From contig JADQAV010000024.1 of the NCBI GenBank assembly GCA_019775845.1, positions 1 through 64,000 of the forward strand: a stretch of DNA of 64,000 nt, written 5' to 3'. A program made the translations under genes and the position numbers. This document shows positions 42,408-54,198 of the stretch, piece by piece (the stretch's first letter is position 1; every line of letters starts with the position of its first letter). Source of the stretch: Myrmaecium sp. VS I D KN 1. Taxonomy: Eukaryota; Ascomycota; Dothideomycetes; Valsariales; Valsariaceae. The notes beneath the pieces are model-generated. The model saw nothing but the letters and a program-made list of their open reading frames with translations, searched no databases and was not told the DNA's origin.

Positions 42408-43053
42408 CGTGGAACAGTCGGTGGGAGAAAAGCGAAGCAAAAGCAGAAAAGGCTGCGTTCAATGTTGGGTTGTCGCTGTGTTAGTAAAAGACCGAAGGGT
42501 GGATTAAAAAAAAGATTATTTAGAAGGTTCGACGGTCCATGCTATGGGTAGCGGCACAGCGGGTGTTTGTAGAAAGGTTGGAACGGAGAGGAAGTGAGGC
42601 TGGTGAGACTTGTTGATTTGTTTTGTGGTAGCGATCACGTGGGGACGACTCGGGGTCCGCGGTTGTCCGGGGCAACCCGCCTTGCGCGCCACGTCTGACA
42701 GCTCCACTAACGTCGTGGCCAGTCTGTCGATCCGAGTCTCTTGCAATTGGACCGCTGTTCGTTCTCGGCTTTTATGTTTTCCCATTCTGGGTTCATTCGC
42801 AGCACGCATGAGAGCCCTCCGCTTATTTGTTGACTGTCGCAGACCGTTGCCGTTTTGGAGTACGAAAGTGCATAGGTTTGGGTTAGAATCCTCTCGAGCT
42901 TTTGATGAATGAGTGTAAATTGGGAAAGGAAAGGACACGGCACGCGTTCTTTCACACTGAGTGGCCAGTACACAAGACCTCAACAAAGGCCTACAGCCAA
43001 AATATATTCAAAGAAATTGTACTTCGATTTTTTCCCATCCGCTACAAACTTTT
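42408..43053. promoter_or_regulatory. Upstream region of BRCT-protein gene
   Basis: About 645 bp separates the SSADH stop from the BRCT start, both minus strand. It should contain the BRCT promoter. No gene or RNA seen. Confidence 0.5.
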
Positions 43054-44792
43054 TCACTGTCCCTGAAGCGGCTCGCTCATACCGCCCAGCGTCACCATCT
43101 TCGTGACCAAATACTCATCCACACCATACTTGCTACCCTCCCTCCCGAAGCCACTCTGCTTCACGCCGCCAAACGGCGCAGCCGGGTCCGAGATCAATCC
43201 GGTGTTGACGCCGACCATGCCGACGTCGAGGGCTTCGGCAACTCGGTAGACCCGCTGGATGTCCCGCGAGAAGAAATAACCGGCCAGACCGACCTCGGTG
43301 GCGTTGGCAAGTTCAACGACATCCTTTTCGGTCTCGAAGGGGAACAATCCGGCAACAGGCCCGAACGTCTCCTCCGAAGCAAGGCGCATGTCCTTGGTCA
43401 TGTCCCTCAGGACTGTGGGTTGGAAGAAGTTGCTTCCTAGGTCAGGCAGCCTCTGGCCACCGATAAGGACCTTTCCGCCTTGGCTCACGGCGTCCTGGAC
43501 ATGCTGCTCCACCTTGCTGACAGCGCGGTCATGGATCAGAGGACCGTGTGTGACACCCTCCTCAAAACCATTACCAACTTTGAACTTCTTCACCTTTTCG
43601 GTGAATGCCTTCACAAAATCCTCGTAGATGCCCTTCTGCACGTAGATACGGTTGGCGCAGACGCAGGTTTGGCCGGAGGAGCGGAACTTGGAGGTGATGG
43701 CACCAGCAACCGCAAGGTCGAGGTCGGCATCGTCGAAAACGATGAAGGGTGCATTTCCGCCAAGCTCGAACGAAAGCTTCTTGAGAGTGTCGGATGACTG
43801 CTTCATGAGGAGCTTGCCAACATTGGTGCTACCGGTGAAGGAGACCTTGCGGACGATCTCGCTGGAGGTGATAGCGCTTCCGACTTCCGGTGTGTTCTCA
43901 AGGGAGCTGACGACATTGACCACGCCTGCCGGAATGCCGGCGCGGTGACCAAGCTCGACAAGAGCCGAAGTGGTCAAGGGAGTCTCACCAGGAGACTTCA
44001 CGACCACAGTGCATCCAGCTGCAAGAGCAGGTCCGATCTTACGGGTGATCATGGCAGCAGGGAAGTTCCACCTGATCCAAGGTCAGCCTTCTGGTTCCCT
44101 TCACGCAAATTAGAGCTGGACGCGAGCGCCGCAGCACTTACGGAGTGATCAAACCGCACACGCCCACAGGCTCCTTGATCGTAAACACCCTGTTCCCCGC
44201 AATCGACGCCGGAATCGTCTCGCCATAAATCCTCGGCGCTTCCTCCGAGAACCACTCAAAGAAATTGGCCGCGTACGTGACCTCGCCCTTCGCGTCCGCC
44301 AGCGGCTTGCCGTTCTCCCACGTGATCAGCGTCGCCAGATCGTCCGCGTTGTCCACCATGAGCTGGTACCATTTCCGCAGCAGCCGGGATCGCTCGCGCG
44401 CCGTGGTCTTGCGGAAGGTCTTGAGGGCCTCGTTGGCGGCGGCGATGGCGTCCTGGACGTCCGAGGCGTCCATCTCGGGTACCGTGCCGATCACCTCGTG
44501 CGTGGAAGGGTCGATGACCTCGAAGGTCTTGCCGGACTTTGCTCCGACCCATTTGCCGTTGACGTAGGTCTTGTCCTTAAGGAGAGAGGGGTCTTTGAGC
44601 TGCACGATGATGTCTCAGTTAGCAGGGTCATGACCAGCAACAAGCTGGCAGCGCCAAGTGGAAGGATAGCCGTACGGGAGGTACGCTGCGGTGACCCATG
44701 GCGTAGGTTCGTGCTGCGATTTTGGGGAGGTTGGATCGTTGGAAGTGAGAGCGGATGGCTTGTCTGGTACAGAGTTGAACAAGAGGTCTCAT
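43054..44792 (-). CDS. Succinate-semialdehyde dehydrogenase (mitochondrial, GABA shunt)
   Basis: Three exons on the minus strand, 44792-44676, 44599-44142 and 44071-43054, with introns of 76 and 70 nt; 530 aa. It is a full aldehyde dehydrogenase: [16 protein letters not shown], the oxyanion-loop [25 protein letters not shown], the catalytic Glu in [11 protein letters not shown], and the catalytic Cys in [11 protein letters not shown]. The Cys-x-Cys pair is the redox switch of succinate-semialdehyde dehydrogenases, separating them from other aldehyde dehydrogenases. It makes succinate from succinate semialdehyde. Exon 1 encodes [17 protein letters not shown] and further Arg/Ser-rich residues, a likely mitochondrial presequence. 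Its end is ambiguous: the donor GTACGG at 44675 was chosen, but an earlier GTACCT is nearly as good and would remove three residues. Confidence 0.92.
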
Positions 44793-45470
44793 GGTTTGGA
44801 GAAAAGAGACACTGAGAACTGAAAACCGCGAATGGGTGTGAATGAGGAGAATGAGGGGTCGTACAATTGGACGAATTGGAGAGGATCGATCCAGGGAGTT
44901 GCCGGTGGAGTTGCGGGGAAAGTGGCCGGCGGCGGGATGATGAGGTCACGCTTGATAACCGATAAGATCTCTCGTCTCGAACCCCGCGAGTTGACGTGCG
45001 GCAAGGAGCGAAGTTCTAGTTGTATTGAGTATGATGTAGAGGGTGTTGGGCTAGGATATATTTTATACTAAATCCTTCTAAGCCCACCTCTCCGCCCGCT
45101 TCCACAGATAAATACTTAATTTATGTGAACACTTATGGATGAGTCTTGTGGTTGTGGAGCGTAAAAGGCCGATGCAACTGGACGCGACGGCCGCAAGCTT
45201 TATCCCGAAAAGGAAACCCCATCCGATGATAGCTTTCCGCCCCTCCAAGGATGTACGTAAAGTATTATGTAGGTATAAATAAGGATGGAGTGGTGATTCC
45301 AGCTCCTTTGATGCTGTATGAGGGATCTGGGGCCGAACAGCGACAACTCCACCCTCCAGGTTTCTCTGCCATCGCCTTCATATTGTGCAATCAAGTGTTC
45401 CATTGCTCGCTCGCCGGCGCCTCGCTTATCCAAGAGCATCGAATATCAGGACACCACGCTTCAGTTCAGC
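44793..45470. promoter_or_regulatory. Upstream region of SSADH gene and 3' end of SDR gene
   Basis: About 680 bp between two minus-strand genes. No gene is evident; TA-rich words near 45040-45120 are probably 3' UTR or promoter. Confidence 0.5.
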
Positions 45471-46678
45471 TTACCATGCTGTATGTCCACCATCGATTCT
45501 CAGATCACCTCCAGTCTGTCAAGAGTCAGCAAGTTTCTGTATGGGGACGCCGAGCTCCAAGTACGTACCATGAAGCTGCTCGCATCGCTGAGCAAGAACA
45601 CCGCGGCGCCACGATATTCCCTTGGGCCAGATAACCTCCCCAGCATGTTCTGCTTCGGCCATTCTGTCCTCCTCTCCGGGTATTGCTTAAACAACTCTTC
45701 AACCATGGCGGTAACAATGTAGCCCGGTGAGATGGTGTTCACACGGATACCGTACTCGCCCCATTCAGCAGCCAGGTTGCGTCCAAGCTGGAGGACACCC
45801 GCCTTGGAAGCATTGTATGCGGGACAGATCAGGCCCTAGAGGATGGGAAATGTAAGTTCGCGTGCGCTGCTCGCGGTTATACAGGCATCAGGTATACCAC
45901 CAGGCCAAAGACACATACCTTGTTCGCCACAGAACCACTCATGCTAGCGATCATCACGATGCTTCCACCCTGACCTAACTTGATCATCTGCCTGGCGACT
46001 GCTTGCGCCGTCATGAAAGCACCGGTAATGTTCACTTCGAACATCCTGTTGGCATCCTCAGGAGTATAATCAAGCGCCGGCGTCTCTTGCTGGATGCCAG
46101 CCGCTGCAATCAGCCCATCGAGACGGCCATGCTTGTCGGCGATCTCGCTAACGATTTTGTTTAGGTTTGGAACATCCCGAACATCAATCTGTCGGTATTC
46201 TAGGGAGGTGCCCAGCTCTTTGGCGCGTTTTTGGATTTCAGCGAAGTCTGGCGAAGGCTCCGGAAGACGGTCAAGAGCGTAGACTGCGATGACTGTCAGA
46301 AACTGTCTGTGTGATCTTTGACACACATCGAGGTTTCTGGCCCGGGTAAGAGGCCGATCGTCCTATCTCACCTGTTGCTCCAGCCTCCAGCAAAGCTTCC
46401 GCTTGGGTCAGACCAAGACCTCTCGCAGCACCCGATACCAAAACCACCTTTTGCGCAAGGCTGAATTCCGGAAGGCGACTCGGCGTACCAACCCCGCCAG
46501 ATAGCGGGGAAGTAGAATCCTTGCTCGAGAAGGACTCCTGTCCTGTCGCCGACTTGTGACTACTCGTACTGATGGTTCTCCGGGCTACTGCTGGTAGGCC
46601 TGACGCAGGTCTGTACGTACGAGCGACGCGAGCTAAGCCGCGCGCGCACAGTGGGAAGAGACGTGGATTCGATGCCAT
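45471..46678 (-). CDS. Short-chain dehydrogenase/reductase (sorbose/arabinitol dehydrogenase-like)
   Basis: Four exons on the minus strand: 46678-46372, 46283-45919, 45835-45569 and 45515-45471, with introns of 88, 83 and 53 nt; 327 aa. The Rossmann motif is a variant (SGAARGLG) at about residues 81-88, followed by ALLEAGATVYALDRLP, then AAAGIQQETPALDY and the catalytic Ser and Tyr-x-x-x-Lys (ASMSGSV, YNASKAGVLQL). The C-terminus DLRIDGGHTAW is the usual end of the classical SDR family. The N-terminal 65 residues are Arg/Ser-rich and look like a mitochondrial presequence (MASNPRLFPLCARGLARVAR). Substrate is unknown; D-arabinitol or related sugar-alcohol dehydrogenases are the nearest match by motif. 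It is transcribed in line with the SSADH gene 0.7 kb away, but no functional link is shown. Confidence 0.85.
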
Positions 46679-48657
46679 GGCAGCTAAGGACTGATCACAG
46701 AGGTGTAACTAATGGTTCGCTGGCCGAGAAAATCACTAACACTGCGCTACGAAGGAGCGCAACCACAGAGAGACTGGAGAGAGGAGGACAAAGGGGGTGC
46801 AAGGGGGAAGTGCACCGTCGAGGTCACGCAGCAGAGTATTTATTCTTCACGGGCAGCCAGAAGCCACGCAGGGCCGTAGCTCCGCCAGGGTTTCCCACGA
46901 ACGCAGCCGCCCCTTTCCAGGTGGCTAAATGAGCGCGGCGTTCGCAATGCCATGGACATCCGCGGATCGAGTCCACGGCTCAGAGTCGGCATGCTTGAGG
47001 CGTCCGATTGGCGCGAGAGCCCGACAATCCGCGTGCAATTGGGCGGGTGATGCCACCTCCGGTATCGTAGGAGGGAGGAGTGCGGGCAAGCTCTCCCGGG
47101 ACGGGAGTGGCTATAGCTTCTCTCAGAATGCGGGGTTCGGAATACCGAAAGGGGTAATCCGCACCGTCCAAGATGTGGGGTAAACTGGCTTCGCCAACAG
47201 TGTGAGGACGGGAATGTGATGCTTCAGGGACTCAGCTCAATGAAAATTAGTTAGGAGGATTCAGTTCATCAACGTCGGACTTGTCAAATTCACCTTTGAG
47301 CTTCAACAAGAAGAAACTGAAGCCTTCCTCGCCCATCCAATATACTACAAAAGCCGCGCACTCCTCAGCTTCTCCTCCTAGGTCCCCAATCATCACCTAC
47401 TACACTAGAGCATAACTTTCGGCATCCCGATTCCCAACCTCTCGGTGTGGCAGCGAGGACCTCCCGTCCGGCTGGAGCGGCGCAACAAGCGAGGTTCCGA
47501 CATGGCCTATTCCGGTAATCCATGATGAACTACCAGCCAACCCCTGGACTTCCCCACGTCCTGTACTACATACTCACGTACTCCACCGTGAGATAATAAG
47601 GCAATTTATATGTGTGACAGATTTGAATCCATTCTCAAGGTCCCATCCCCCGCTTCGTTGTATGTTGAAGCCTCCACAGGCCCTCCGCTCTCTTTGCAAA
47701 ATTGGTTTCATCCCACGAGGAGCGGAGTGAAAGCCCGCGGACCAAGAAGGGAAAAAAGGGAAGGAAAGACAGCCCATAGAACTATGAGAAAGGAAAAAAA
47801 AAAAAAAAAAGAAGAAACAAAAAACATACAGCAGCAGGGATTCGCTAATGGTCACCCACTTAACTACTAATCTGCCGGTAGGCTGCTTAACTTTGGAAGA
47901 GCGGACGGGGTTCCGTGTTCTCAGCCTCCTGTGGCCGTATGTGATAGAATAACGTTTCTTTGCGGTATATATGGGGTGGGTGGTGGGATGGGTTGGTCTT
48001 GAGGTACCCGAGCGGATTCTATCGGAATCAACCAAAACTCTCCTCAACCCCTCCAAAATCGTGGATTACCGCTTTCAGCAAGCATGGCGTAGCCTCATCG
48101 CCACCGCTCAAACACGAAGTGGACCTTCTTCCAAGAGATTCCCGTGGATCAGTTTCAGACAACCCACACGAACGGCTTCCTGGCGGCCTCGAGCCGAGAC
48201 GCCTGAGTTGCTCGCTCGCTGTGGGTTTCTTTCCTTTTGATTTTCCCTTGATCCCGTCGCTGGCTGAGAAACGAACCCCTTATAACATTCTACGGCAGTT
48301 TGGCTGCTCGAGAGGACTAGCTTGACTGATGTATTCTACTGAGCGGCTCTTATGTTGGTGAATAAGTTCGGATTGAGGGCCAGTGTTTTTTCCGTGATGC
48401 CGGCAATTGGAATTTGTGCTGGTTTCCACAGCCCTGCGCCGTAGGCATAGTGTACGCAGTGCGACGCTGTGGGGGTCTCCATATTTTGGGCCAAATCAAC
48501 TCGGTGCCGTCTTTCTTGGGTTTTCTGTGCGATCTTCATGATTTCGATCGAACTTAACGTCTGCGCTTTAAATCGCGAGCCTTTCCAGTCTGGTAAGGGC
48601 TAAGGAACGACAAATGCTTCATCTTCACGTTCATCTGAAGCTCATGGTTTAAGCCCC
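46679..48657. other. Intergenic region of 2 kb
   Basis: No convincing gene. About 46,680-47,200 is upstream of the SDR gene. An A-run of about 18 lies at 47787-47804. Several open frames of 60-160 codons exist but lack conserved features or composition of coding DNA. From about 48,200 it becomes the 3' flank of the Zn2Cys6 gene. Confidence 0.5.
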
Positions 48658-51208
48658 TCAAAGAGCCCCCATGCCCTCGAACGCGGCGCCGTTGCCGAAG
48701 CTGTTCAGGAAGTCGAAATCTGCGTCCAGCATGAAAGCTCCGAATTCCATGCTGTGGTTCGGTTCAAATGCGGAGGGATCATACATCGACTGATGAGGCT
48801 GGGTCTGAGGCTGGGATGGCACGTAGCCAACTGGTTGTGGTCCGCTCGCGTAGGCCGGAAGGTCGGGTTGCGACCCTACGGTAGCGACCTCCTGGGTTCC
48901 AGAGACGTGCGTGGGGGCGAGGGTATCGAGCACGTTTTCCAGCTGACGTAAGTAGTGGTAGCATCGCTCCACCATGCGGTTGCCGTGGTCGAGATCCTTA
49001 AGAGCGAGGACTGCTTTAGCAAGGGTTTCCCGTGCGCCGACGAGGGAGGCGGCGGAGATGCCGGCGGGCGCAGCGGAAGAGGGGGATGGCAGGTTGACGA
49101 TCAGGCAGCTGAAGAGGACGAGCGCTGCGTTGAAGGTGAAGTAGAGCGAGTACCACCACGCCCCGAGCATCTTCCGTCGCGCGCCTCGGGAGCTGACGAT
49201 AGCGTGCACGATGGTGATGATCTGCATGGCGGACGCCATGCAGTTATACATGCTGGTCGGTCCGATCTGCTTGAGCAGGGTGAGCTCGTGATCCTTGGCT
49301 CCGCTGTGGGTGGAGGCGGCGTCCAGGTACTTGGTTAGGATGGGCCGGCGAAGGAGGAGCTGGACGTGGTGATAGCGGAGGGTGAGGATTGTCGCGAGCT
49401 TGGTGGCCAGGTGAGGTGTGACATCGTCGCCGTCGTCTTCGGGGATGCAGGAAAGTTCGGTGACGGTGATGAGGCGGAGGTCGTGGGGCAGCCGGTCCGT
49501 CCAATGCGAAATGCTGTGCCCAATCTTGACCACGCGGGAGACGAGATCGCCGACGCTCAGGACGCGGTCAAGGCCGAAGTTCTGACCGTATATGTTGTCG
49601 ATGATCTCCCAGATTATTCGGTAGAGCTCTCTGGGCGATGTTAGTGATTGAGGATCGTTTGCGCAAGAAGGCGGGGGGGGGGGGGGGGGGGGGNNCAAAG
49701 TATTACATAGTGCGGTTGAAGAAAGTAGTGCTGTCCAGCCTTGGTACGGGTGTTGTCTCCCGAGTTGACTCAAAAGTGCTAAAGGGCTGAGGCAGTGGCA
49801 GATTGACGTAAGTGTCCGATATGGACGACGGGCGTCCCGTTGTCATGCTTAGGGATCTGTTGGGAGAAGTGAGCCAAGTACACATATGCCCATCTCGGTG
49901 GGCAAGTGGTCAATACCTGTCGAGCACCACGCATACGTACCACGCCCTTCTTCGCAGCTCTTTCTGCAGAGGGTCGCAGTTCTGGAAATTGCAGTCCGAA
50001 TGCAGTCCCAGTTGGTAAGCAGCTTTCACCGCCAGGCCGTGGATGGTCCACGCCTGGACGGACTTCTGCGTACCTTGCAGGTACAGGCCCATCATGAGTA
50101 GATATTGAACTTCGTTGACGTCAGGTGTCCTGTCGACAGAAAGAAGGACTTCTGATCGGTGGGCGCTTACGGATTTCAAGGCTGGAGCCTCTTAAGATCT
50201 GCTTCTGACAGAGACCGAGCGCGCGTTCGTAGTAGACATCGGACTCCGCAATCCGCTTCTCCGCCCCTCTGCTTCCGGAAACCGAGGTCGAATTTCCCAA
50301 GGCCAGCACCATGTTCAGGAGGCCGAGCCAGGTCTTACGGATCCCGGTGGGGTTCTTGTCCTTCATCAGCGCGTACGTACGTCGGAAGCTGGGCTCGTGC
50401 ATGAAGGGGTACAGGAAGCCAGTTACGGCGAAGTACTCTTCGATAAGGCGGAGACATACCGCCTCCGGAGGGAGTACGAACAGGTTTGTCTCTTCCTCCT
50501 GGTTCCGTGGGACGGTGGGCGAGGAGGGGCGCGAGATGGACATGAAGCCGCCCTCGATCCGCGCGGATCTCGGCGCCGTGATTGAAGCCCGCGACTGGTC
50601 TTGGTCGGCTTGACTGGCCTGGGCGATCGCGCGAGTGATGTGGCGCAGGAAGGCGATGTTGGATGATGGTCCGAAGAAACCGGTCTCTTCTTCGTTGGCG
50701 AAGACGACGGAGGCCATGGCATCCACTTCATTTTCGTCCGTGGCGGAAGCGGAACCATCGTGCAGCTCTTCCGAGTTCTCTTCGGGGACAATGGTCGTGC
50801 GTGCCTGCTGCGGCAGAGGTCTGCTGCTATTTCTGCTGATATGCGCGTTCAATGCGTCGAACTTGCTTTGGAACCTCCCCAACGTCTCTTCCAGATTTTG
50901 TACGCGGTCTTCTAGAGAGCTCAGATACCTACGCACGAATGTTAGAAATCCTCTGGCTGCACGGCCAACATCGTGGACGAAAGGGATTCTACCCACTCCT
51001 TCCCCACGATTATATTGGAGTACGATGACGACTGCTGGTATACGCAGTCGAAGCCCATGTCCACACAAAGGGAGCATTTGGGTCTGGCGCCATCGCAGCG
51101 GGATTTGCGGGTCCGGCAGATATTGCATGCTAAGGCGATCCGGCGCCTCTTGCCTGCATGTAGAGCAGGTTCATCGCTCGCGTATCGTTGCGAGGGAGAA
51201 TCACTCAT
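48658..51208 (-). CDS. Zn2Cys6 transcription factor with fungal-specific middle domain
   Basis: Five exons on the minus strand: 51208-50997, 50928-50171, 50109-49917, 49856-49707 and 49630-48658; 761 aa. The DNA-binding domain is canonical, C-x2-C-x6-C-x6-C-x2-C-x6-C at residues 28-55 (CNICRTRKSRC then DGARPKCSLC). A coiled-coil linker follows (YLSSLEDRVQNLEETLGRF). The fungal transcription-factor domain spans about residues 250-560, with EEYFAVTGFLYPFMHEPSFRR and SLEILQYLLMMG joined by intron 2, then HGLAVKAAYQLGLH and TGRPSSISD. Intron 2 is 61 nt with a CTGAC branch site; its acceptor CGAAG gives the family-like reading SLEILQYLL. No neighbour reveals its regulon. Intron 4 (49631-49706) contains a poly-G run and two Ns, so that intron is not reliable. 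Confidence 0.9.
49673..49695. other. Poly-G homopolymer ending in NN (assembly gap)
   Basis: A run of 21 G is followed by two N at 49694-49695. It lies wholly inside intron 4 of the Zn2Cys6 factor. It may be a true long homopolymer that the assembly could not resolve, or a gap-filling artefact. The coding sequence on both sides joins in frame. Confidence 0.95.
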
Positions 51209-51641
51209 GATAGCATTGGCGGGCGAGGTTATTTGTTCGGGGAGTGGTAAGAAAGAAAGGCTGGCGGGATTTCATGATCGTGGGCCCAGGCCCCGGCCTT
51301 AACGGAAGTACGGCTTCTTCGGGATCAGCCGGCACTATTTCCCCACGATCTGTGAGCGTGTGGGGAAGGGTGTGATGTCGCCGCCAACCGCTAACGTAGG
51401 GAAATGCTCTGTGCAAAACCAGAGAGGTTTTCTATTTCATTAGCTTGCCCACCTGTGTTTGCCTCAATTGGCCAAGGTGATCCTATCGACTTTCAAGGAC
51501 GAGATGGATCCTCTTAAGAGCATCAAGTAAAACCGGTGGACCGTCCCTTATATATGTGGCAAAGAAACCAGCACCGGGACTCGTAATGACTCTGTGTATT
51601 CATCCCAACCACTCATACTGCTCCAGCTTCCTCAATCCAGT
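51209..51641. promoter_or_regulatory. Upstream region of Zn2Cys6 factor
   Basis: About 430 bp, presumably the promoter of the factor plus the 3' end of the minus-strand TMEM70-like gene. No gene seen. Confidence 0.5.
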
Positions 51642-52591
51642 TCATTTGCTCCCGATCTGGTTCCATATATGAGGCCAGGCCTGCGGCACCCTAGCTCTCC
51701 GTCCTCCTCTCTCTGCATCCACGTAAAACCTGTATCTCGGCTCCGCCGCAAGTTGCCAGAACTTTTGCCAGATGCTAGAATTCTTCTCCTTATTCGTCTT
51801 CAGACGCTGCAGGTTTGCAATGCTTATCCGACTCTTCATCTTTCGTAGATCCCCGAGTTGCACCCCCGTGGTCTTTTGCCACGGTAGAAAACGAATGGTG
51901 ACAAACTCTAGCTTGGCGTCCTTGGGGAGGTCTTTGACATACCGCATCAACACTTCACCGGAGCGGCGGGCATGCGCGGGAAGCAGCAAGAAAATGCTGT
52001 TCACAAAAGGCGAGGTGATATAGGAGACGATAATCATTGGAACAGCCCCCATAGCGATCACTAGATATCGACTCGTATAAGAATGTGTTCGCCTCGCGGG
52101 ACGTAGAGTCTTGGACTTGAAAAGGTGATAGGTTTAGGTTGCGACAGGATGGTTTCTTACCTCCAACTGCTTTCCAATTGTCTTCCGTGGGAGAGCTATA
52201 GAAAAGAGGTGCTAGAAATAAGCAAGAGGCGCCGAACAGAAAGATGGTTGTGAGTTTTGTGAACGAGATAAAGGTTGTCTTTCCGGTGCCGGAGTTATAG
52301 ATCTGCAGCCTTGCCGGAAAAACTGCGCGGCTTCGAATCAGTCAAAGGCGTGTGTATCGTCAATGATCACTTGCACGTACGAGGTTTATCTCCAGGTTTG
52401 TAAGATCGTAGAGGAGTGTTCCGCGCCTCAGCTAGAAGATTTTGCGTCGGGCGGAAGGCGTTCTGTCGCAGGCTTGGAGCATCGTGCGAGAAAGAGCGCG
52501 CGGATGGCTTTACAGAGCGCGAATAGCCAGCCGAGCACAGTTTAACAGACGCATAGGGCCTGTATTTGGGTAATCTTGCGAATTGTATCAT
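51642..52591 (-). CDS. TMEM70-like mitochondrial inner-membrane protein
   Basis: Three exons on the minus strand, 52591-52381, 52322-52161 and 52060-51642, with introns of 58 and 100 nt; 263 aa. An Arg/Ser-rich presequence (MIQFARLPKYRPYASVK) precedes the motif YNSGTGKTTFISFTKLTTIF, then two hydrophobic segments, TTIFLFGASCLFLAPLFY and VIAMGAVPMIIVSYITSPFV, which form the hairpin of the TMEM70 family. The C-terminal matrix part is rich in basic residues. TMEM70 proteins aid assembly of the ATP synthase c-ring and complex I in animals; the fungal versions are poorly studied. The ATG at 52591 is chosen because a presequence follows immediately, though an ATG at 52771 would extend the N-terminus by 60 residues. 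Confidence 0.72.
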
Positions 52592-52920
52592 TGTCCTTGC
52601 ATGACAAAGCCTCAGAGCAGACCTAAGAGTGAGGGTTCCAGTACCGCCAGTGTAGCACCTTGAGGATGAAGATGATGCTGACAGGGGAGTTCGGCGATAA
52701 GATAAGACAACACGTGAGGCGATCCGTCGGGTAATTGGCGTAGCACTGGGGTACTTTTGTGTACTAGACATCCAGGTATCCGCAACCGCAATTGACACCT
52801 ACACCATATCTCACACTCTTTACTTTCTCCCTCCCGATCTTTCCGTCCGGTAGGGATTCAGAACTGTCCGCCATGCGCCAAGTGTCTCGGTTCATATAGC
52901 AATCACTTCGTCCTGCCACA
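52592..52920. promoter_or_regulatory. Divergent promoter between TMEM70-like and glutaminyl cyclotransferase genes
   Basis: A 329-bp head-to-head gap. Part could be N-terminal coding sequence if the upstream ATG at 52771 of the TMEM70-like gene is used. Confidence 0.45.
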
Positions 52921-54198
52921 ATGCATCTACGCCAAATCTTGCTCCGGGCCACCCTCCCCTTCCTCCCCGTCCTCTCTCTCGCGTTCACGCCCCTGTCAGA
53001 TAATACACTCAGAAACCTCCCCTACGCGGGCGACGACTTCAATATCAAAGATGGCGCGCTCTTGGCTCCAATCCTGATCCCTCGTGTCCCAGGAACCCCA
53101 GGATCCACCGCTGTTTTGAACCACTTCGTTAACTTCTTCCGCAAGAACTTGCCTGAGTGGAACCTGGAATTCCAGAACAGCTCCAGTACTACTCCAACAA
53201 GCAATCGGAAGGAGGTACCTTTTGTGAACTTGATCGCGACGCGCGACCCTCCGTGGGCGGCACCGGGTGATGTTGGGAGGCTGGCGCTGGTGGCACATTA
53301 CGATTCGAAGTTGACGCCGGAAGGGTTTATAGGGGCCACCGACAGCGCGGCACCCTGTGCGATGTTGATGCATATGGCGAGGAGCCTGGATGGTGCGTTG
53401 AAGGCGAAGTGGGACAAGATGCAGAAGGATGGTGACATCGGCTTGGAAGCGGAGAAGGGATTGCAGATCATCTTCCTGGATGGTGAAGAGGCGTTCCAGA
53501 GCTGGACGAGCTCTGATTCTCTCTATGGGGCAAGGTAGGCTTGACGCACCAGATTGGCGTTTACGCATTGTCTTAACCATATGCACAGATCACTTGCAGA
53601 GAGTTGGGAACGGAGCTTCCATCCAGCTATGTCAACCTACAAGAATCCGCTTGAATCGATCGAGCTTTTTCTTTTACTCGATCTGCTCGGCGCCAAGGAC
53701 CCTAGAGTTCCTTCGTATTTCAAAACTACACATTGGGCTTATCAAGCCATGGCTGAGCTTGAAGTGCGGTTTCGCAACATGCATGGCTTTAAGTCTTCTC
53801 CCAACTATCCCTTGAAGCGAAGCAGTACGGCTGGAAAGAGAGATGTACCAGAACCGCTTTTTCTGACCGACGCTGAGAAGCAAGACGGTCAATTCAGGAG
53901 CTGGATGGTGCAAGATGACCACATACCATTCATGGCTCGGGGTGTGGAGGTCTTACATATTATTCCGACGCCATTTCCCAAAGTATGGCACGAGATCGAA
54001 GACGACGGAGAGCATCTGGACCTTGATACTGTGGAGGATTGGGCAAGGCTTGTCACGGCATTTGCAGGAAGCTGGATGGACCTGGAGGGATTTCTCGATG
54101 CATCAACGGTAAGGAAGGTGGGGGACCAGCCTAGGGAAGGAAGCGCTGAACACGAAGAGACAAAGAGAAGAAGGGTGACTAGCAAGTCGGAGTTGTGA
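52921..54198 (+). CDS. Secreted glutaminyl-peptide cyclotransferase (M28-like zinc enzyme)
   Basis: Two exons, 52921-53534 and 53589-54198, with a 54-nt intron; 407 aa. A signal peptide is visible (MHLRQILLRATLPFLPVLSLAF). Zinc-site motifs match the QC family: ATDSAAPCAML (Asp ligand), FLDGEEAFQSW (Glu ligand) and, in exon 2, VEVLHIIPTPFP (His ligand). The motif LVAHYDSK and the segment VELLLLLDLLGAKDP-like IELFLLLDLLGAKDP also fit. The enzyme converts N-terminal Gln or Glu to pyroglutamate, usually on secreted proteins, which protects them from aminopeptidases. The C-terminal 40 residues are charged and may be lineage-specific. The splice join rebuilds an Arg codon in a conserved block. Assignment is good; the related aminopeptidase branch of M28 has extra metal ligands not seen here. 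Confidence 0.88.

Noticed and set aside
50110-50126. Alternative acceptor CGACAG for intron 2 of the Zn2Cys6 factor
   Set aside because: Use of that AG shifts the frame; the downstream CGAAG acceptor restores both frame and a family-typical sequence.
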